Under the pieces are notes generated by a model that saw nothing but the letters and a program-made list of their open reading frames with translations, was not told where the DNA came from and made no database searches. Position numbers and translations under genes: made by a program. A stretch of DNA of 64,000 nucleotides, taken from contig NC_064678.1 in NCBI RefSeq assembly GCF_023278565.1, forward strand, positions 2,480,001 through 2,544,000. Reading direction: 5' to 3'. This stretch comes from Colletotrichum lupini. Its lineage: Eukaryota; Ascomycota; Sordariomycetes; Glomerellales; Glomerellaceae. This document shows, piece by piece, positions 57,305-64,000 of the stretch; positions within the stretch are counted from its first letter, which is position 1; every line of letters starts with the position of its first letter.

Positions 57305-58607
57305 ATGTCGACAGCTTCTTCTCCATGCTCAAAACCTCCAGCCAACGGCTTCGTTGCCCTGGCGCGCAAGGTCTATAATCCCATCGGGTTCAAGAAGGGG
57401 TACAACTTCACCCTCTTTGTCATCACCGCGGGGGGTATGATGGGGTTCACACTCGCCCGCATGATGTACTTCAACTTCAACGGCGTCTTCTGTAATCCGG
57501 CGCACGACTCGAGGGCGCTCCCGGGAGAGTGCTACTATTTTCAAAAGGGCACGGCACGGATCGGAATCATCATGCACCTCGCGGGTGTCATACCGGCAGG
57601 CTTTCTTGCCTGTCTACAATTCGTCCCTGTCATACGTCGCAAGGCTATCCTGTTTCATCGCCTTAATGGGTATCTCATCGTTCTACTGAGTATAGTGGGA
57701 ATCATTGGTGTCTTTCTCATCGCACGGCGGACGTTTGGCGGTGGCGTGAGCATGCAGACTGTTTCTGGCACCGCCAGCCTCATGTTCCTCGGAGCCCTTG
57801 CCCTTGCCATCTACAACATCAAGAAACTCCAGATCGAGCAGCACCGGGCATGGATGCTCAGAGCCTGGGTATACGTAAGATATCACTTGTTCCAACAGAA
57901 AGAAAGACACGTACTCTTCCGCTGCACATGGGCTAACGAAGCTGTTCTTTCCCACAGGCCGGTTTCATCATCACGATGCGCATCATTGGGTACCTCGCTG
58001 CCATGATCACGGCTGAGTCGAACTACTATCAAGTAAAGCAGTGCGCTATGGTGGACTTTATCTTCCGTCACGACCGGAACAAAGTCCTCGGCTTCTATCC
58101 TGGCTGCGACGGCTACTACTCGGGGGAGAACCCCGGCCTCAGCGTCCTTGTCCACGCCAGCATCACCGCTCACCAGCCTGCCGAGATTTCAGCCGGGTTC
58201 ACAGCCGTCTTTGATTCGGGATCATGGCTCGCCTTGGTGATCCACGCTATCCTTGTTGAAATTTACGTATGTCTCCCCCCCCCCCCCCCACTCCTCTCTT
58301 CCCTCGTTTCATGGTTCCTCACTTTCTGGTGGTTTGCGTGTCGCTATTCTGAAGTCTGCAAGGGATGAAGACTAACGAGATAAAACAGCTTCATTTGACA
58401 CCCGCAGAAGCTGAGCGCCTTCGTCGCATCTCTTATCAGCGTCAGCTCGAATCCGGGATGAAGAATGCCGGGAACGCAGGCATGACTGTTCAAAGACTGG
58501 GTGACGCCGAGCCTTGGCTACCCCCAACTGATTCACAACCAAGCGAGTCTAGTATAAGACCGAGCTCGGATGAGGATGTAAGGCGGAAGAGCGAAAGCGC
58601 GGCGTAG
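57305..58607 (+). CDS. DUF2306-type multi-pass membrane protein
   Basis: Exons are 57305-57874, 57958-58266 and 58389-58607 (365 aa). The introns are 83 and 122 bp and all are in phase 0. The ATG at 57305 starts MSTASSPCSKPPANGFVALA. Hydrophobic helices are visible at about 39-58 (FTLFVITAGGMMGFTLARMM), 94-113 (GIIMHLAGVIPAGFLACLQF), 125-142 (GYLIVLLSIVGIIGVFLI) and 158-175, then in exon 2 AGFIITMRIIGYLAAMI and SWLALVIHAILVEIY. Two histidines typical of the family occur in FHRLNGYL and EQHRAWMLRAW. The C-terminus is cytosolic-looking and charged. Bacterial and fungal DUF2306 proteins have no settled function known to me. The second intron contains a run of 15 C at 58275-58289. The stop lies about 305 bp from the stop of the convergent GH3 gene. 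Confidence 0.88.
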
Positions 58608-58912
58608 GTCGCAGTATGAGGTTTGCATTTGATCATCGGCAGGGAGTTTGTTTGTGGTTCCAAAGTTTCTCGGACATATCGCCTGAAATTGGCGTGTGAC
58701 GATTACGAATACACGAAAGATATGACGCAGCATGACATTGCGACGGATACATCTAAACATTAATATCTTTATCAAAGGGACGTTTCTGGCTGGACTACGA
58801 AGCAAATTATCATGCATAAATATCAATCATTCATTCATTCAATCTTGTGTATCCTGAACATTTTCTCCCAACCGGTGCTCCCTGCTTTTTACATCGTGAC
58901 GCATAGACGTCT

Positions 58913-61590
58913 CTACAGACCAGACCACCAGAAGGTCTCGCTGACCTTGAAGCTGCCCTTGAGGGCCTTGTCTGTGATGACACTGCTGTCACTGACAATT
59001 ACCTCGTACTCGCCCTCCTCGGCGCACCACTGGTGCCGCTCCTCGTCAAAGTAACTGGCGGCGTACTTGGTCTCAATGTTGACCGTAACCTGCTTGCTCT
59101 CGCCAGGCGCAAGCGACACCTTGGCGAAGCCCTTGAGCTCCTTGAGCGGGCGGTTAATCTTTGCCTTTTGCTTGGGTGCAACGTACACCTGGACGACGTC
59201 AGCGCCGGCCACCTTGCCCGTGTTTTTGACCGTCACGTCCACGGCGAGCTTGCCGTCAGCCTCGCGGACCTGGAGGTCCCCGAAGCCAAAGGTCGTGTAC
59301 GACAGGCCGTGGCCAAAGGGGAAGAGCACGGGGCGGTCGAGGAACTCGTAGTAGCGGTAGCCAATGTAGACATCCTCGCCGTACAACGTGCGACTGGCCT
59401 CGGCACGGTAGTTGAGGTAGGCCGGGTTATCCTGGACGCGCTCGGGGAAGCTGAGCGAGAGCTTGGCCGAGGGGTTGACGTCGCCAAAGAGCACGTCGGC
59501 GATGGCGTTGCCCGTCTCGTTGCCGCCGTACCACGCTTGGACAAGGGCCTTGACGTCCTTGACCCACGGCATGCGCACCGGGGTGCCGGACTGGTTGACG
59601 ACGACCGTGTTGGGGTTCGCCTGGGCAACGGCGGAGATGAGCTTGTTGAGGTAGCCCGGAAGGTCCATGTCGGCACGATCGTTGCCCTCCGTCTCCCAGT
59701 CAGCGTTGAGACCGGAGCAGATGATGACCTGGTCGGCGTCCTTGGCGAGGGCGGCGGCCTTTTCGATCTCGGCCTTGTCGTCAATGACCTTGCATCCTCC
59801 CATGCGGAGGGCGCCGCTGCCAAAGACAACGTTGTCGCCCTGCAACTTGGACGACGGGGCCGAGCCAAACTCGACCTTAAAGGTGTACTTTTGGCCCTTC
59901 TTGAGCTCGACACGCCCCTTTTCCTCAACGGTGGCGGCGCCGAAGAAGGCATCGCCCTGGCGCTGCTTGGTGGAGTTGTCAATAACAAGCTTGTCATTGA
60001 CAAAGAGGTTGGCCGTGCCGCAAACGATGAGGCCGAGCTCATAGGTGCAATCCTCCTCAGCGACGAAGGAGCCCTCAAAGTCGGCGTACCAGAGGTCGCC
60101 CTTGAGCTTGGGGTTGTAGTAGTCGACAAGGAGAAGCTCCGTCTTGGTGAGGACAAGCTCGTCGATGGCCTCGCGGCTGTGGTCCGTGGGGGGTTCGTTG
60201 TAGGCGCGCATGGTCATGCCGGGCTTGCCGTCAACTGACGTACAGACATTGCCGAGGAGGGGCAGGAGCTTGTGGGAGTAGGCGCCCTCTGTGTACTCCG
60301 GGGGTGAGGTGAGCTTCTTGCTGATGCCGTCGAAGGGGGTGACGGAGTAGTAGGCAGCTAAAGAGGCGGAACCACCTCCGTGATAGGTGGCGATCTTGGC
60401 GTTAGGGCCAATGACAACTGTCTGTGAGTCTCAAAGTAAGTGTGTGTACTTTCGTGAAAGACGTGTATACTCGGAGAACATGCTCACCTTCTTGTCCTTC
60501 TTCAGGGGCAGCACGTTGTCATCGTTCTTGAGCAGGACGATACTCTCGCCACCGATGCGCCTCAACAACTCGGCGGTCTCTGGGGTGTCGCCCGTCTTCT
60601 CAGGGGCACCCTCGGGAATGCCGGTCGCCACAGCCTTCTTGATGAACTTGAGCATGGCGCGAGCTCTCTCGTCGAGAATGTGCTGGCGGACCTTATCCGT
60701 CGACACATTGAACTTAAGAGGCTCTCCACGGAAGCGAGGAGGTCCAGGCATCTCGAGATCGAGACCGGCATTAGCCGCTTCCGTGGTGCTGTAGGTTCCG
60801 TACCAATCGCTCATGATCATGCCGTCCCAGCCCCACTCCTTGCGGACTAGCTTCTCTAGCAGATCGTGGTTCTCACTGCAGAATGTGCCGTTGACTCCAT
60901 TGTAGGCAGTCATGAGCGCACCCGGTGAGGCGTCACGGAAGGTAAGCTGGAAAGGAAGCGCGTAGATCTCGCGAAGGGCGCGCTCCGTCACGATGCTCTG
61001 GACGGCGTTGCGCCTGTGCTCCTGGTCGTTACACACAAAGTGCTTGGGCGTCGCCTGGATACCAGTGCTCTCGATACCTCTCACAATGGCGGCGGAGCCG
61101 AGACCAGCCAACACAGGGTCTTCGCCGATAGACTCGAATCCTCGGCCACCGAGAGGGGACCGCTGCATGTTGATGGTAGGGCCTAGAATGCAGTGAGCCC
61201 CCTTGAGCTTGGCCTCCTCTCCCATCTTCCTGCCGGCCTCCTCGAGGAGCTCGAGGTTGAAGGTGGCACCGAGAGCCGTTCCGCAGGGAAAGCAAGCTGC
61301 CTTGATGCCATTGAAGAATTTGGTGCCGCGCACGCCATTGGGTCCGTCGGAGAGTCTGATGGAGGGAATGTTGTGCTTGGGCAGAGCCTTGGTGTGCCAG
61401 AAGTCGATACCTGGGGAGAATCGAATGTTAGCTTATCATTAGGTCTCGTCGAGGGCTGTAATGAAGAGTCCGCAATTGGGGTGAAAAGTGACCCCCCAAA
61501 AGAGACGGGAGCAGTCTTACCGGCGAGAAGGTCGACCTTCTCAGAGACGGTGAGCTTCTTGAGCACGTCTTCGACGTCAAAGTCGGCCAT
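58913..61590 (-). CDS. GH3 beta-glucosidase with PA14 and fibronectin-III-like domains, no signal peptide
   Basis: Hydrolyses cellobiose and related beta-glucosides to glucose. Exons are 61590-61521, 61410-60488 and 60421-58913 (833 aa). The introns are 110 and 66 bp, with junctions [16 protein letters not shown] and [17 protein letters not shown]. The N-terminus [20 protein letters not shown] has no signal peptide, so the enzyme is probably cytosolic. The TIM barrel shows [33 protein letters not shown] and the nucleophile Asp225 in [12 protein letters not shown]. The sandwich domain begins with [16 protein letters not shown] and is interrupted by a PA14 insert (about 405-540, [20 protein letters not shown]). 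The C-terminal Fn3-like domain ends ...[10 protein letters not shown]. Layout and length match the intracellular BGL group of fungi. The first exon, only 70 nt, is easily missed. Confidence 0.96.
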
Positions 61591-64000
61591 TGTGGGCTCG
61601 TCAAACGTTGGACTGTAAGAATGGATAGGGGTATCTTTGGAACAACTACAATTCTACGACTGGCCGGTTTCAAACTTGGAGAGGTAGTAAAGGGGGTAAA
61701 GAGGAACAGACAAGAAAAGTTGGTGATAGAAAGCGCCGGGAAGCAAGATCGAGAGGGAGGACCGGAACATCTTCGCAGCAGGATCGCGCTGTTAAATAGA
61801 GGATTGACGAGCTTGTGGACAACGGAACAACTCCGGACGATGCGGGACAGGATTCCCTCTTCTTACTTGGCTTAAAGATACCTTAGCTCGGGAAGAGAGA
61901 CCAGCAACCCACTTTGAGGTCCCGCGTGTTTCTAGGTGACGAGCTAGGTAGATGGAGGAAGATACACCGATGCCGGGAAGGCGGCGGGGTGGACGGCAAG
62001 CAAGCAAGCAATCAAAAGGCCATGTTTGCATGCAGTATCCGTTAGCAACCAGGTTAGCAGCGGCTGTTTCTCTGTCTCTCCCGTCATGCTGCTATGCGCC
62101 CCTCCATGCAGTTCAGCCGGGGAGAAAGAAAGGTGGAGAGCTGTTCCTCCCAATTACCAATACACAGAATGAAGGAACGGATGCCCAGAGATGTTAGAAA
62201 CCCCAAGACCTTGAAAGACGCGGTCAGGTGCGTCAATGGCGACCGCCCGTCTGGTCGGTAGCGCATTTCTACCCCACGTTATCACGTTGTGGGAGCTTGT
62301 TGCCCCTCATTCACCGGGAGAAGCTCGGGTGGCTTCCCCCTTTTAGCGTCATTTCTCCAGTTGTGTGCCCACCCAAAAGCTCTGGATTGGCTCATTGGCA
62401 TTGGAGGCGAAGCTGAACATCGTCCCGAAATCCCGTCAGACAACTTTGGCGCGGAGACGGCGTGCGGGTGTCTCAGTTTTGCCGGAGACTACCCGGCCTT
62501 TTGGCGATATTATCGCGGGCTTCTGCCGTGTCGCTGAACAGTGCAAACTTCGTATTACAGACAGTGACAACTTCTCCTGTGAAAACGATGCATCGAATCG
62601 GACCCGGCTAAGGGAAGCGGACCCAACCAGCCATGACACGATGCCGATACTCCCCGAGCCGCAGATATGCCGCATTTAGGTGAACGCAAGCTCGCAAGGC
62701 CTCATCTGTAGGTTTCATATTAGTGCCACAGTCCCGTCATCGGGTAACTGGGTAACTGCTTGTGAGATGGAGGCTGATGATCGTGGGACTCAGGGCACAG
62801 TAGGAGGATGGTGTATGCCGTCTTCTCAGCAATGGAGACAGAATATTCGGGCTGTCTCTACCCTTACTAGACCTGAATGACTCCCTGGAGCTGCACGTAC
62901 CTGCAAAAGAAATCACATTTGTCATCTCTTTCTTTCTCGCCTCCGAGCTGCCGTGTTCCCGCGCGTGACAGCCGAGCCAGGGGAACCACGGGATTGCTGA
63001 GTCGACAGCATGCCCCGCATTTGCCTGAATCCGATGAGAATACGGCCCGGACGTCTGTGCTGCATCGTCGGGATGGCACTCCATTACTGATATACCCCGG
63101 AGAGCCGGTCCACGGAGTCATGCCGTGGTTTAGAGGTCATATCAACGGGCCGAGCCACCACATCCGATCAAGCTGCACTGGCGCTACGGCCCTGCCCTGA
63201 TGATCATCAAGCGGGTGATCATTTCCCCCAGCTTCCCCATATGTCTATCTTCATCGGCAAGCTCCGCTATATCTCCATACCACAATGCCGAATCTTTCCC
63301 GAGTATCCATCATCTCCATCTCGGTGAGCGGCTGTAAACTGGGCATAACTTGAAATAAGTAGCCAAAAACAAGGATCCAATGACCATTCGCCTCTTTCCC
63401 GAGTCTGCCAAGTGGGCGACAATGATCTGCCGCTCAGCACATCCTGAGTTTCTGTTTCTACCGCTACCTTTGTCACTATTTCTCCCACTTTCGCTATCAC
63501 TACTCTTTTCAGCCACCTCTTTCAGTTCGTCCTCTACATGGTATAGCTAAGTCACACTAACAAGACTCTGAGAAGGATAGGGACTGTGTTGGCACCCATG
63601 TAGGGGTCTCTCTCTCTCTTGCCGAGACAGCAGCGCGAGGCCATGCAGTCACCCGCTCATCCGGCTTGGTTCCCGAGGCGGGGTGGTCCGAATACACCAC
63701 AAACTCGCGTAAGACAATGCACCACGGTGGCTGATTCGTTCCTTTTGGAAATATCCATGTCCACAATCATGTTTCCTCATCAAGATCCACCACTGAAGGC
63801 AGGAGTGTGGGAACGGACCACATGCTCGCGAGATGGGGTCTTCTCGGCAGCCGTGACATCTTGTCGGTTGCTCATTTGTCGAGACCCAGGGCAAGGAGTG
63901 TACGGATACTATTCCCAGATTCACTCCCCCTGGTGAATGATCGACTCGTTTGTACCCGTAAGGCGGGGAGGGATGGAGATCTCCTCTGCCGCTGTATGGT
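61591..64000. other. Intergenic right end of the window
   Basis: About 2.4 kb upstream of the GH3 gene. No gene, repeat or RNA supported. Frames of 60-115 codons overlap on both strands without domain content. The nearest few hundred bases at the left are the GH3 promoter. Confidence 0.45.

Noticed and set aside
59033..60238. 401-codon plus-strand frame opposite the GH3 gene
   Set aside because: Mirror frame of a GC-biased coding exon. The minus strand carries clear GH3, PA14 and Fn3-like sequence.

Overview
The window is nuclear DNA from a filamentous ascomycete (Pezizomycotina). I favour Sordariomycetes, perhaps Hypocreales, from the RPB2, SomA/Som1-like and DUF1996-WSC sequences, but I cannot place it to genus. 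The evidence is single-gene transcription units with short introns (about 50-120 bp, GTRNGY donors, CTAAC/CTAAT branch sites, YAG acceptors), long gene-free spacers of 2-5 kb, an AT-rich island that looks RIP-mutated, and fungus-specific families. There are no operons. No tRNA, rRNA, CRISPR array or intact transposase was seen.

Layout, left to right: RPB2 (minus, cut by the window edge); indoleamine 2,3-dioxygenase (minus); the ESCRT-I subunit Vps23/TSG101 (plus, 4 exons); a 795-aa serine-rich orphan (minus); a 4.4-kb spacer; a secreted DUF1996-WSC protein (plus, 3 exons); a 62-residue TOM6 split over two exons (minus); a conserved fungal protein of unknown function (plus); the AT-rich island at 21.6-23.0 kb, bounded by a 14-bp direct repeat; a GH16 endo-glucanase (plus); the SomA/Som1/Flo8-type regulator with LisH and poly-Gln (minus, 4 exons); the TRAPP subunit Bet3 with a 9-nt microexon (minus), divergent from the U5 snRNP 40K WD40 protein (plus); a two-TM protein with two PPxY motifs (plus); a 5-kb spacer rich in GGTA/TACC motifs; the seven-knuckle CCHC protein Gis2/Byr3 (plus); a calpain-type protease (plus) convergent with a kinetochore Fta4/CENP-U-like protein (minus); a DUF2306 multi-pass membrane protein (plus) convergent with a cytosolic GH3 beta-glucosidase (minus); and a gene-free right end.

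The genes do not form a pathway or cluster. Most are housekeeping genes (transcription, splicing, vesicle tethering, ESCRT, mitochondrial import, kinetochore), mixed with two secreted wall- or substrate-facing proteins, a cytosolic glucosidase and one developmental regulator. I see no biosynthetic or defence cluster. The least ordinary material is the AT-rich island with its nested MITE-like core, the BET3 microexon, the NAGNAG acceptor in the calpain gene, the PPxY membrane protein, the orphan protein, and two short intergenic motif families that recur across the window (TACGGAGTA and GGTA/TACC).

Exon boundaries were assigned by eye from splice signals, reading phase and recalled family consensus. 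None was tested by alignment or RNA data.
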